Shown: piece after piece, positions 1-6,382 of the stretch
Position numbering within the stretch: the stretch's first letter is position 1
Layout: every line of letters begins with the position of its first letter
NCBI GenBank assembly: GCA_900769075.1
Contig: CAAGFE010000012.1
Coordinates: 1-16,286 of the forward strand
Direction of reading: 5' to 3'
Source of the DNA: Clostridia bacterium
Lineage (GTDB): Bacteria; Bacillota; Clostridia; Christensenellales; Aristaeellaceae
DNA: 16,286 nt
Position numbers and translations under genes: made by a program
The notes under the pieces: model-generated
What the model was told of the DNA's origin: nothing
What the model saw: the letters and a program-made list of their open reading frames with translations, nothing else
Database searches by the model: none

Positions 1-224
1 CGCTCCCGGCCGTTCCCTCCCGTAAGGAAGCTTTTCCTACGGAAAAGCACGAAAATCGCCGCACATGTCGCCGATTTTCGATTTGCAGTCTGCCGACGGC
101 GAATGACTGTGACTGAGCACTTGACTTTTTTGACAGTCAAGGCTCCGTCCATTTGGGCGGAGCTGAGATCATTTTCCCGGAAAAAGGCATCCTGGCTTCC
201 GGCATCGGTTTCACCCCGCGCGGC
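1..224. repeat. Gene-free stem-loop array at the left edge
   Basis: No gene is seen here. Four stem-loops follow one another. At 20-42, CCGTA/GGAA pairs with TTCC/TACGG around a GCTT loop, with one bulged A. At 50-80, CGAAAATCG (50-58) pairs with CGATTTTCG (72-80). At 120-141, CTTGACT pairs with AGTCAAG. At 142-163 a 9-bp stem, including one G-U pair, has an ATTT loop. The region lies just beyond the stop codon of the minus-strand deacetylase gene, so some hairpins could end that transcript, but none is followed by a convincing T-run on the minus strand. Positions 3-29 resemble the last 27 nt of the window, which suggests a dispersed repeat cut by the window edge. Confidence 0.6.
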
Positions 225-1058
225 TTACACCCTCACGGTTTCTCCGGCGGGGATGCAGACGCATTTGCCGTCAATGTCCGCCCAGACGGTGGTTGCCGTG
301 GGGTTGCGGAGGGTCTTGCCGTCGGCGCTGGTGAGGATGGACCGGCAGGCGTTCACATAATCGACGATCTCGATGTTGGTGGCGTACCAGATATCGTCCC
401 GACCGCCCATTTTCGCGCAGAAGTCCTCGATGACCTGCCAGTTGTCGCTGCTCTCAAACTCGTAGGAATGCCCCCACAGGTAGAACAGGCGGCTGCCGAA
501 GGGCACGGGCTCGTTCAGGAAGCGGTCGCAGAGCTGGGGGAGGTTCGGCGCGTTGTGATGGCAGGTGGGGTGGAGGCGCAGCCAGTCGGAGGGCACGGTG
601 AAATCGTTGGTGCTGACGACGGTGCGGGCGTAGGCCACGCCGGTGGCCTTGAGGGCTTCCACCACCGCGTCGGAATAGGTGCCGAAGGGGTACGCCAAGC
701 CCCGGACAAGCCCGCCGAACATGGCCTCCAGGTTTTCCCGGTCAGCGAGCACCTCGTGGGCGCTTTCCGCCGGGGAAAGCTCAGTCAGGGACGCATGGGT
801 CAGGCAGTGGGCGGCCACCTCGTGGTTCGGGTTTGCGTAGACCTTCTCCACCTGGGATTTGCTCATCCGGCGGTGAATCTGTCCCGCGGGATACACGGTG
901 CCCTCCGGGGCCCAGCAGCCGCTGTTGAGGTTGAAGGTGCAGCGGATGCCGAAGCGGTCCAGGATCTCCATCAGGCGGACGTCCTGCTCCACGCCGTCAT
1001 CGTAGGAAAGGGTGAGGGCCTTGCGCAGGCCGCCCGGGAAGCGGTAAAAAGTGGACAT
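225..1058 (-). CDS. Polysaccharide deacetylase family protein (NodB fold)
   Basis: A 277-aa protein of the carbohydrate esterase 4/NodB superfamily, whose members remove N-acetyl groups from peptidoglycan, chitin-like or exopolysaccharide GlcNAc. Motif 1 is visible as LTLSYDDG (residues 15-22; D20/D21 for the catalytic base and metal). The metal-binding pair is H84 and H88 in HCLTH, with Cys where most members have Ser or Thr. A later YPFGTYSD stretch fits the motif 3 region. There is no signal peptide or membrane segment, so it is either cytoplasmic or exported by another route, which is unusual for a wall-active deacetylase. The start is set by AAAGGAG seven bases upstream. It lies 43 nt after the dUTPase gene on the same strand and is probably the last gene of the ksgA unit. 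The substrate is unknown. Confidence 0.88.
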   Translation of the reverse strand: MSTFYRFPGGLRKALTLSYDDGVEQDVRLMEILDRFGIRCTFNLNSGCWAPEGTVYPAGQIHRRMSKSQVEKVYANPNHEVAAHCLTHASLTELSPAESAHEVLADRENLEAMFGGLVRGLAYPFGTYSDAVVEALKATGVAYARTVVSTNDFTVPSDWLRLHPTCHHNAPNLPQLCDRFLNEPVPFGSRLFYLWGHSYEFESSDNWQVIEDFCAKMGGRDDIWYATNIEIVDYVNACRSILTSADGKTLRNPTATTVWADIDGKCVCIPAGETVRV

Positions 1059-1101
1059 GGCAATGCTCCTTTCGGGAATGTATCTTCACAATGCGAACGA
1101 A

Positions 1102-1599
1102 TTACAATTTGCCTGTGCTGCCGAAGCCGCCCGAGCGCCGGGCCTGCACCTCGTCTTCCTCCGCCAGGCCATGGGGGAGAAAAACGCCCTGGCAGAAGCG
1201 CTCCCCGGCGGAGATGGTGAGGGTTTCGCCGCCATTGCACGGGGGAAGCTGCCCGTTGACGATGCGCACCAGGATGTGCCCCTCGTTGTCGGCGTGGAAG
1301 TAGTCGCTGTCGATGACCCCGACGGTATTCGCCAGGCTCAGCCGGTGGCGGAAGCCCAGGCCGCTGCGGGGGAAGAGCAGCAGCACCCAGCCGGGCTCCA
1401 TCTCGCAGCGGATGCCGGTGGGGATGGTGACCGCCTCGCCGGGGGCAAGGGTCACGTCCACCGGGCAGACGAAATCGTAGCCCGCGGAACCGGCGGTGGC
1501 CCGCCGGGGCAGGGGGATCTCCGCCAGGGGCAGCGCCGTGGGCAGCGCCTTGGCGGCATACTGCCCCGGGGATACATGGGAAAAGCGGGCAATGGTCAT
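1102..1599 (-). CDS. dut: dUTP diphosphatase (trimeric dUTPase family)
   Basis: A 165-aa protein with all five dUTPase motifs: AGYDF (39-43), PRSGLG (77-82), GVIDSDY (94-100, with D97 as the expected water-activating Asp and Y100 stacking on deoxyuridine), ERFCQGVF (133-140) and a C-terminal RSGGFGSTG (155-163) that closes over the phosphates. The family hydrolyses dUTP to dUMP and pyrophosphate, which keeps uracil out of DNA and feeds dTMP synthesis. After motif 3 the sequence has a longer polar turn (FHADNEGH) than the usual RGE. The start at 1599 is chosen because GGAAGGAGG lies seven bases upstream; an in-frame ATG at 1617 lacks such a site. Its ATG overlaps the ksgA stop codon as ATGA, implying translational coupling. 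dCTP deaminase is less likely because motif 5 and the Tyr are canonical for dUTPase. Confidence 0.9.
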   Translation of the reverse strand: MTIARFSHVSPGQYAAKALPTALPLAEIPLPRRATAGSAGYDFVCPVDVTLAPGEAVTIPTGIRCEMEPGWVLLLFPRSGLGFRHRLSLANTVGVIDSDYFHADNEGHILVRIVNGQLPPCNGGETLTISAGERFCQGVFLPHGLAEEDEVQARRSGGFGSTGKL

Positions 1600-2444
1600 T
1601 CCCGGGCCTCCTTCCAAGCGGTGAATGCGTCGGCCAGGCGGGCCAGCTCGTCGAAGGCGAGCTTCTCGCAGCGGACCCGTTCATCCAGTCCGGCCTGATG
1701 CAAAAGCTCGACGGCTTCGGCCCGCTCCATATGGAAGGCCGCGCATAGGCCGTTGGTCATGGTCTTGCGGCGCAGGGCAAAGCCTGCCTGGGCCACCCGG
1801 AAGAAGTCCTCCTCGCACTTCACGTCCACCAGGGGCTTTTCCCGCCGGGGCAGCACGATGAAGGCGCTGTCCACCTTGGGGGCCGGGGTGAAGCAGGCGG
1901 CGGGCACGTCCATGGCGAGGCAGGGCTCACAATAGAACTGGCAGCGCAGCGCCAGCGGCCCCCAGGCCTCGTCGCCGGGCTGGGCCAGCACCTTGTCCGC
2001 CACCTCCTTCTGCACCATGAGGGCCATCTGTTTGATGTCCAGCGGACTGGTGAGCAGCATGGTCATCAGCGGCGTGGTGATGTAGTAGGGGATGTTGGCC
2101 ACCACGGACAGGGGCTTGCGCAGCCCCGCGGTGATTTCCGGGAGATTGACGGTCATCACATCACCGTGGACGAGGGTGAAGTTGTCGAACTCCGCCATGA
2201 AGGCGGTCAGGAGCGGAATGAGCCGGTCATCCAGCTCCACGGACAGGACGTGATGGGCCGCGCGGCACAGATGCCGGGTCATGCTGCCCGCGCCGGGGCC
2301 GACCTCCAGCACGTCATCGTCCTTCGTCACGCCCGCGGCGCGCACGAGGGACGCCAGCAGGTCCTCGTCATAGATGAAATTCTGGCCCAGGCCCTGCTTG
2401 TAGCGCAGCTGGCTGTCGCGGATGCGTTCCTTGGTTTTGCTCAT
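1596..2444 (-). CDS. ksgA: 16S rRNA (adenine-N6,N6)-dimethyltransferase KsgA/RsmA
   Basis: A 282-aa protein that by family knowledge dimethylates the two adjacent adenines in the 3'-terminal helix 45 of 16S rRNA during small-subunit maturation, using S-adenosylmethionine. Visible signatures are LGQNF (19-23), the SAM-binding motif I VLEVGPGAG (45-53), the acidic E70 ending the second strand, GDVM (94-97), and the catalytic motif IV NIPY (117-120). The C-terminal helical rRNA-binding domain is complete, and the length is normal for the family. The start at 2444 (MSKTKER) has AAGGAGA eight bases upstream; the reading frame stays open back to 2510 but without a better start. It is first in a unit with the dUTPase and deacetylase genes and is driven by the promoter at 2499-2526. 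Loss of KsgA is classically linked to kasugamycin resistance. Confidence 0.96.
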   Translation of the reverse strand: MSKTKERIRDSQLRYKQGLGQNFIYDEDLLASLVRAAGVTKDDDVLEVGPGAGSMTRHLCRAAHHVLSVELDDRLIPLLTAFMAEFDNFTLVHGDVMTVNLPEITAGLRKPLSVVANIPYYITTPLMTMLLTSPLDIKQMALMVQKEVADKVLAQPGDEAWGPLALRCQFYCEPCLAMDVPAACFTPAPKVDSAFIVLPRREKPLVDVKCEEDFFRVAQAGFALRRKTMTNGLCAAFHMERAEAVELLHQAGLDERVRCEKLAFDELARLADAFTAWKEARE

Positions 2445-2498
2445 GCGGTGTTCTCCTTGTAAGGGCGGTTTGGGTTTCTGCCCTGGGGATTCTCCCTG

Positions 2499-2526
2499 AT
2501 TATACCACACTTTACGCCGCTTGCAA
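2499..2526 (-). promoter_or_regulatory. ksgA promoter (extended -10)
   Basis: On the minus strand, TTGCAA (2521-2526) lies 16 bp before a consensus TATAAT (2499-2504), which is preceded by TGG, giving the extended -10 form TGGTATAAT. The predicted transcript start is about 50 nt upstream of the ksgA ATG. The element overlaps the divergent promoter of the radical SAM gene. Confidence 0.75.
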
Positions 2527-2532
2527 AGTGTG
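2506..2532. promoter_or_regulatory. Inverted repeat between divergent promoters, possible operator
   Basis: CACACTTT (2506-2513) and AAAGTGTG (2525-2532) form a perfect 8-bp inverted repeat with an 11-nt spacer. It covers the -35 and spacer regions of both divergent promoters. The arm centres are 19 bp apart, close to two helical turns, so a dimeric regulator could bind one DNA face and control both directions. No regulator is identified. Confidence 0.5.
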
Positions 2533-2539
2533 ATAAAAT
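2511..2539 (+). promoter_or_regulatory. Promoter for the radical SAM gene
   Basis: TTTACG (2511-2516), a 17-bp spacer and TAAAAT (2534-2539) give a reasonable sigma-A-type promoter on the plus strand, about 36 nt before the radical SAM start codon. It is intertwined with the ksgA promoter on the other strand. Confidence 0.55.
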
Positions 2540-2575
2540 GGCGGAAATGAAACGTCCGCGCAATGGAGGAAGTCC

Positions 2576-3502
2576 ATGAATCCCTATCTGCATATCAACC
2601 GTCTTGAATTTGTCCTGACCAATCACTGCACGGGGCGCTGCAAACACTGCTCCGTGGGCGAGCGGCTGGCCCATCCGCGAAGGGAGCACCACGTTCCCCG
2701 TCAGGCGGTGGAACAGGCCATCCGCTTTCTGGCGGACGAATATGACATGGCATCCGTCATGACCTTCGGCGGCGAGCCGCTGCTCTACCCGGAGATCACC
2801 TGCGCCATCCACCGCACGGCGGCGGAATGCGCCATCCCCTGCCGCCAGATCATCACCAACGGGTACTTCTCCAGGGACGAGGGGCGCATCCGCCAGGTGG
2901 CGCGCATGCTGGCGGAGGCGGGCGTGAACGACGTGCTGATCTCGGTGGATGCGTTCCACCAGGAGACGATCCCGCTGGAACCGGTGCGCCTTTTCGCCCG
3001 GGATCTGAGGGCGGCATGCACCGGCAAGGTGCGCTTTTCGCCCTCATGGGTGGTGAACGAGGGCTTTGACTGCCCGGAAAACACCCGCACCCGGAGCATC
3101 CTCGCCAGCCTGAGCGACCTCGGCCTGGATACCCACGAGGGCAACGATATCTTCCTGGCGGGCAATGCCGTGGGGCACCTGGCGAAGTATTATCCGCCGC
3201 CCTGCCTGGACAGGAACGACCGCTGCGGGACGCTGCCCTACACCGAGCCGCTGACCGACCAGACCTCCCTGTCCGTCGAGCCGGACGGGACGGTGTCGGT
3301 GTGCGGATTTGCCATCGGCAATGTAACCGGGGAGTCCATGGCGGAGATCGTGGCCCGGTATGACCCCTTTGCGGACGAGGGCATGCGGGCCGCGGCGGAG
3401 GGCGTGCCCGGGCTGCTGGCCCTGGCGGAAAAGCGGGGCATTCAAGTGGATTTCAGCCGGTGCTATTCCGTGTGCGACCTGTGCCGGATGGTGAACGGCT
3501 GA
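2576..3502 (+). CDS. Radical SAM protein with C-terminal SPASM-like cysteines
   Basis: A 308-aa radical SAM enzyme. C18, C22 and C25 form the CxxxCxxC motif that holds the [4Fe-4S] cluster that reductively cleaves S-adenosylmethionine, and GGEP (65-68) is the usual SAM-contacting strand. The C-terminal third carries more cysteines: C210, C217, C243 (in VSVCGFAIGNV, like the SPASM G-x-C-x-x-G-N pattern), then C296, C300 and C303, the last three again spaced CxxxCxxC. This suggests at least one auxiliary iron-sulfur cluster, as in SPASM/twitch enzymes that modify peptides or proteins. There is no precursor peptide, transporter or peptidase beside it, so the substrate is unknown. The start at 2576 follows GGAGG by six bases. 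It is a single-gene unit, divergent from ksgA. The radical SAM assignment is firm; SPASM-type chemistry is inferred. Confidence 0.88.
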   Translation: MNPYLHINRLEFVLTNHCTGRCKHCSVGERLAHPRREHHVPRQAVEQAIRFLADEYDMASVMTFGGEPLLYPEITCAIHRTAAECAIPCRQIITNGYFSRDEGRIRQVARMLAEAGVNDVLISVDAFHQETIPLEPVRLFARDLRAACTGKVRFSPSWVVNEGFDCPENTRTRSILASLSDLGLDTHEGNDIFLAGNAVGHLAKYYPPPCLDRNDRCGTLPYTEPLTDQTSLSVEPDGTVSVCGFAIGNVTGESMAEIVARYDPFADEGMRAAAEGVPGLLALAEKRGIQVDFSRCYSVCDLCRMVNG

Positions 3503-3540
3503 GGAACGCTGTCCCCAAACGATCCCTGGAAAATCGAAAA

Positions 3541-3580
3541 GGCACGGAGCCCGGCCCAGCCGGTTGGATCTCCGTGCCTT
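3541..3580. repeat. 40-nt dispersed hairpin repeat, copy 1
   Basis: An 11-bp perfect stem (AAGGCACGGAG at 3539-3549 with CTCCGTGCCTT at 3570-3580) encloses a 20-nt loop that contains the smaller self-complementary stretch CCAGCCGGTTGG. It differs from the copy at 3759-3798 at two positions only (C for A, G for A). Read on the minus strand the stem is followed by TTTTCGATTTT, so this copy could terminate the AraC transcript. Confidence 0.8.
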
Positions 3581-3586
3581 AGAGCA

Positions 3587-3615
3587 TCGACAAAGTGCCA
3601 AAGCCACTTTGTCGA
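3587..3615. repeat. TCGACAAAGTG hairpin, copy 1
   Basis: TCGACAAAGTG (3587-3597) and CACTTTGTCGA (3605-3615) form a perfect 11-bp stem with a 7-nt loop. The same stem, extended to 13 bp, recurs at 16108-16136, more than 12 kb away, and in both places it is preceded by GCA. This marks it as a dispersed repeat and not a gene-specific terminator. Confidence 0.75.
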
Positions 3616-3630
3616 AAGAGGCTGATGTAT

Positions 3631-3666
3631 GTTTTCCGCCGCAAAACGCATTTTGCTATGGAAAAC
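3631..3666. repeat. Two-part stem-loop
   Basis: GTTTTCC (3631-3637) pairs with GGAAAAC (3660-3666), and inside it GCAAAA (3641-3646) pairs with TTTTGC (3651-3656) around a CGCA tetraloop. The two helices are separated by a symmetric 3x3 internal loop. It is part of the 3539-3798 array. Confidence 0.6.
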
Positions 3667-3674
3667 TCCCCGCC

Positions 3675-3693
3675 CGACCGGCAAAGCCGGTCG
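3675..3693. repeat. CGACCGGC hairpin
   Basis: CGACCGGC (3675-3682) and GCCGGTCG (3686-3693) form a perfect 8-bp stem with an AAA loop. It is part of the array and has no T-rich tail on either side. Confidence 0.6.
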
Positions 3694-3708
3694 ATACGAA
3701 TCCAGTCA

Positions 3709-3726
3709 GAGGGCCTGCGGGCCCTC
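3709..3726. repeat. GAGGGCC hairpin
   Basis: GAGGGCC (3709-3715) and GGCCCTC (3720-3726) form a perfect 7-bp GC-rich stem with a TGCG loop. It is part of the array and lacks a terminator-like tail. Confidence 0.6.
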
Positions 3727-3758
3727 CGACACCTCCCATAGGTATGTCGATGAATTGA

Positions 3759-3798
3759 GGCACGGAGACCAGCCCAGCCGGTTGGATCTCCGTGCCTT
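3759..3798. repeat. 40-nt dispersed hairpin repeat, copy 2
   Basis: The second copy of the repeat at 3541-3580, with 38 of 40 identities in the same orientation. The stem is AGGCACGGAGA (3758-3768) with TCTCCGTGCCT (3787-3797). The change to A at the tenth repeat position adds an A-T pair that copy 1 lacks. On the plus strand it is followed by TTGTTTGATT, so it could stop plus-strand transcripts coming from the radical SAM side before they run into the AraC gene. Confidence 0.8.
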
Positions 3799-3829
3799 GT
3801 TTGATTGGGTGCGACCCGGAGGCTGTGCT

Positions 3830-4801
3830 TCACTTCCTCCGCACGGGCCAGATTTCCTTCCAGTAGCGCTCCGGGTCGTGGTAGAAGTAGTACATGCGGC
3901 CCATGGTCGGGTCGAACTCGTAGTCGGTGGCGCTCCAGTCAAATTCGTCCCAGGCCTTGTCGATGGCGAATTCCACCGAGCGGTTCTCCTGGTCGTAATC
4001 GAAGGGGCCGTGCTCAAAGACGATGTATTCGCCCGCGGGCACGTCCTTGAGCAGCATCTGCTCCGGCACGGGGCCGTCGTAGTCCACCGGCAGCCGGCAG
4101 CCGTAGCACTCGTAGCGGGGCACGGGGTAGCAGTCGAATTTGCCGCCGTCCTCCGCCGCCTCGTAGGCCATGATCTGCCCCGCGCCGGAGGAAATGTCCC
4201 CCGAGCCCATGTCATCGAGCTTGCCGGGGATGGATTCCAGCAGCCCGCAGATGGTTTCGCAGTCCTGCCCAGGGACGGTCGCCTGATGCTGCCAGAAATC
4301 CCAGTAGCCGTTGGACACGCTGTTGCGGATGTAGAGCAGCTTGTGGGCCGGGATGGTCGTGAAGTAAACGTTGATCTTGCCGGATGATTTCACCATGCCA
4401 ATCTCCTCCATTCCAAATGCATAGCGGTCAAAGGCGGAAATGCGGGTCCGCAGCACCACGGCGACGGGATGGCGGCGGTAGGCGGCGGGGGTCACGCCGT
4501 ATTCGCTGCGGAAGGCGCGGGTGAAGGCCTCGTGGGAGGAAAAGCCGAAATCCAGGGCGATGTCGATCAGGCGGCGGCCCGTGTCCCGCACCTGGGTGAG
4601 GGCGAAGGCCAGCCGGCGTGCCCGCAGGTATTCCCGCAGGGACAGCCCGGTGATCGCGCGGAACTGCTTGGTCATGTGGAAGTCGGAATACCCCAGCTTG
4701 GCGGCCAGGCTGTGCAGCGTGAGCGCTTCATCGTCCCGGCGGCGGATGGAGGCGTCGATTTCCTCGATGATCAGCTGAATCTGCCGGTGCCACTCGTACA
4801 T
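3830..4801 (-). CDS. AraC-family regulator with Rob/GyrI-like effector domain
   Basis: A 323-aa transcription regulator. The N-terminal part (about residues 8-112) is an AraC DNA-binding domain with two helix-turn-helix units, around 30-52 (LAAKLGYSDFHMTKQF) and 78-102 (IDIALDFGFSSHEAFTRAF), ending in the family-typical GVTPAAYRR. The C-terminal part (about 141-323) resembles the GyrI-like/effector-binding domain of E. coli Rob, with AGEYIVFEHGPF near its middle and several conserved aromatic residues that would line a small-molecule pocket. DNA-binding domain first and effector domain last is the Rob order, as in regulators that respond to toxic or hydrophobic compounds. It starts at 4801, just after a GGGGGG-AACAAGG ribosome-binding region. 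It lies 65 nt after the malic enzyme gene; a TATGAT at 4834-4839 may be its own -10 box. No efflux gene is adjacent, so its targets are unknown. Confidence 0.9.
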   Translation of the reverse strand: MYEWHRQIQLIIEEIDASIRRRDDEALTLHSLAAKLGYSDFHMTKQFRAITGLSLREYLRARRLAFALTQVRDTGRRLIDIALDFGFSSHEAFTRAFRSEYGVTPAAYRRHPVAVVLRTRISAFDRYAFGMEEIGMVKSSGKINVYFTTIPAHKLLYIRNSVSNGYWDFWQHQATVPGQDCETICGLLESIPGKLDDMGSGDISSGAGQIMAYEAAEDGGKFDCYPVPRYECYGCRLPVDYDGPVPEQMLLKDVPAGEYIVFEHGPFDYDQENRSVEFAIDKAWDEFDWSATDYEFDPTMGRMYYFYHDPERYWKEIWPVRRK

Positions 4802-4866
4802 CCTTGTTCCCCCCTTTGACTGCTGATGCGCTTATCATACCGGAAAAGACGGCGGCGGACTTGATT

Positions 4867-6045
4867 TTACTTGTCGATTTTGGACACGCCCTGGGATTTG
4901 GCGCAAGCCATCACCGCGTTTGCCACGGCGGGCGCAACCCGCTTGTCAAAGGCGCCGGGGATGATGTAATCCTCCCGCAGCTCCTCGTCGGTGACGATGG
5001 CGGCGATGGCGCGGGCGGCGGTGAGCTTCATTTCCTCGGTGATGTCGGAGGCCTGGGCGTCCAGCGCGCCCCGGAAGATGCCCGGGAACACCAGCACGTT
5101 GTTGATCTGGTTGGGATAATCGCTGCGGCCGGTGGCAATCACCCGTGCGCCGCCGCGGGCCGCTTCCTCGGGCATGATCTCGGGGGTCGGGTTGGCCATG
5201 GCAAACACGATGGCGTCCTTCGCCATGGTGGAGACCATCTCCGCCGTAACGATCTTCGGGGCGGACACGCCGATGAACACGTCCTTGCCGCGGATGATGT
5301 CAGCAAGCGGGCCGCGCTCGTGATGCCGGTTGGTGACCTCGGCCATCGCGCGCTGGGCGGGATTGAGCCAGTCCTCCTCCACGCTGACCGCGCCCTGGCG
5401 GTCCACCAGCACGATGTTGCCCGCACCGAAGCGCATCAGCAGTCTGGCGATGGAAATGCCCGCGCTGCCCGCGCCGTTGATGACGATGTTCGCGTCCTCC
5501 ATGCGCTTGCCCACCAGCTTGAGGGCGTTGAGCAGCCCGGCGCTGACGACGATGGCCGTGCCGTGCTGATCGTCGTGGAACACGGGGATGTCCAGCTCCT
5601 CCCTCAGGCGTCGCTCGATCTCAAAGCACCGGGGCGCGGAGATGTCCTCCAGGTTGATGCCGCCGAAGGTGGGGGCGAGGTATTTCACCGTGCGGACGAT
5701 TTCGTCCACATCCTTCGTGTCCAGGCAGATGGGGAAGGCGTCCACGTCGGCAAATTCCTTGAAGAGCAGCGCCTTGCCCTCCATGACGGGCATGGCGGCC
5801 TCCGGGCCGATGTCGCCCAGGCCCAGCACCGCCGTGCCGTCGGACACCACGGCCACCAGGTTTCCCTTGGCGGTATAGCGGTAAACGTCGCCCTTGTTGG
5901 CGGCGATGCGGCGGCAGGGCTCGGCAACGCCGGGGGTGTAGGCGGTGGACAGGTCATCGCGGTTTTCCACGCGCACCTTGGGCGCAATGCCAATCTTGCC
6001 GTGATGGGCTTCATGCATTTCCAGGGCCAGCTGATTATAATCCAT
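4867..6045 (-). CDS. Malic enzyme, short bacterial form (NAD(P)-dependent)
   Basis: A 392-aa oxidative decarboxylase converting L-malate to pyruvate, CO2 and NAD(P)H with Mg2+ or Mn2+. Diagnostic stretches are YTPGV (36-40, catalytic Tyr36), SDGTAVLGLGDIG (68-80), K91 in MEGKALLFK, metal ligands E133/D134 in NLED, FHDDQHGTA (156-164) and the Rossmann GAGSAG (191-196). The length matches the stand-alone bacterial malic enzymes (YtsJ type) without the phosphotransacetylase domain fused in MaeB proteins. Cofactor preference cannot be settled by eye. In a fermentative anaerobe it would link the dicarboxylate pool to pyruvate and reducing power. The start follows AGGAGG by nine bases, with an extended -10 promoter upstream at 6081-6089. 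The AraC-type gene lies downstream in the same direction. Confidence 0.95.
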   Translation of the reverse strand: MDYNQLALEMHEAHHGKIGIAPKVRVENRDDLSTAYTPGVAEPCRRIAANKGDVYRYTAKGNLVAVVSDGTAVLGLGDIGPEAAMPVMEGKALLFKEFADVDAFPICLDTKDVDEIVRTVKYLAPTFGGINLEDISAPRCFEIERRLREELDIPVFHDDQHGTAIVVSAGLLNALKLVGKRMEDANIVINGAGSAGISIARLLMRFGAGNIVLVDRQGAVSVEEDWLNPAQRAMAEVTNRHHERGPLADIIRGKDVFIGVSAPKIVTAEMVSTMAKDAIVFAMANPTPEIMPEEAARGGARVIATGRSDYPNQINNVLVFPGIFRGALDAQASDITEEMKLTAARAIAAIVTDEELREDYIIPGAFDKRVAPAVANAVMACAKSQGVSKIDK

Positions 6046-6080
6046 CCGAGGCTTCCTCCTGTTTTGACTGTTTTCGATTT

Positions 6081-6109
6081 ATTGTAGCACAGTTTGCGCC
6101 GCAAGGAAA
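6081..6109 (-). promoter_or_regulatory. Malic enzyme promoter (extended -10)
   Basis: On the minus strand, TGCTACAAT (6081-6089) is an extended -10 element. The -35 position at 17 bp holds only a weak TTTCCT (6104-6109). Transcription would begin about 30 nt before the malic enzyme start codon. Confidence 0.55.
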
Positions 6110-6214
6110 GGGGAAGACAGCGGAAGGACAGCCCCGGCGCTGCCTCCGGAGCGTGGGACAGCCCCCGATCCTCCCGAATGCCCGGAAGCGGGATCCATCA
6201 AGCGTCTTTTGCGC

Positions 6215-6254
6215 AAAAACGGCCTTCCCCCGGGAGAGATCCGGAGGAAGGCCG
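6215..6254 (-). terminator. Intrinsic terminator downstream of the 479-aa envelope protein gene
   Basis: Read on the minus strand, CGGCCTTCC (6246-6254) pairs with GGAAGGCCG (6220-6228) and is followed directly by TTTTT (6215-6219). It lies about 130 nt beyond the stop codon at 6383 and would end the long minus-strand transcript of the envelope cluster before the malic enzyme promoter. Confidence 0.7.
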
Positions 6255-6287
6255 CGGACGTAAATGACCGAAATTTGCAGGTGCAGT

Positions 6288-6344
6288 CAACCGCGGTTGC
6301 GGGCTTTTTTGATGGTCTGAGCCGGCTGTGTGCCGGCGCTTTTT
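6288..6344 (+). terminator. Two terminator-like hairpins on the plus strand
   Basis: CAACCGCGGTTG (6288-6299, a perfect palindrome) followed by CGGGC and TTTTTT (6305-6310), then GCCGGC-TGTGT-GCCGGC (6321-6337) followed by GC and TTTTT (6340-6344). Both T-runs are on the plus strand, yet no plus-strand gene lies upstream within 2.7 kb. They may end an unannotated plus-strand RNA or block antisense transcription into the minus-strand gene beyond. Confidence 0.4.
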
Positions 6345-6382
6345 CCTTTCCGTTCGCCGGTCACGAACATTCCGAAGGGACA

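Larger units (their letters stand above)
3503..3829. other. Gene-free hairpin-rich intergenic region
   Basis: This space lies between the convergent radical SAM and AraC genes and holds six stem-loops in about 260 nt: 3539-3580, 3587-3615, 3631-3666, 3675-3693, 3709-3726 and 3758-3798. The first and last are copies of one 40-nt repeat, and the second matches a hairpin at 16108-16136. Short reading frames crossing it have no supported start and are judged spurious. Some stems can serve as terminators for the two converging genes. Confidence 0.7.

Noticed and set aside
153..1220. Long plus-strand open frame over the deacetylase
   Set aside because: It is antisense to a gene with intact NodB motifs and a ribosome binding site, and gives a protein without recognisable domains.
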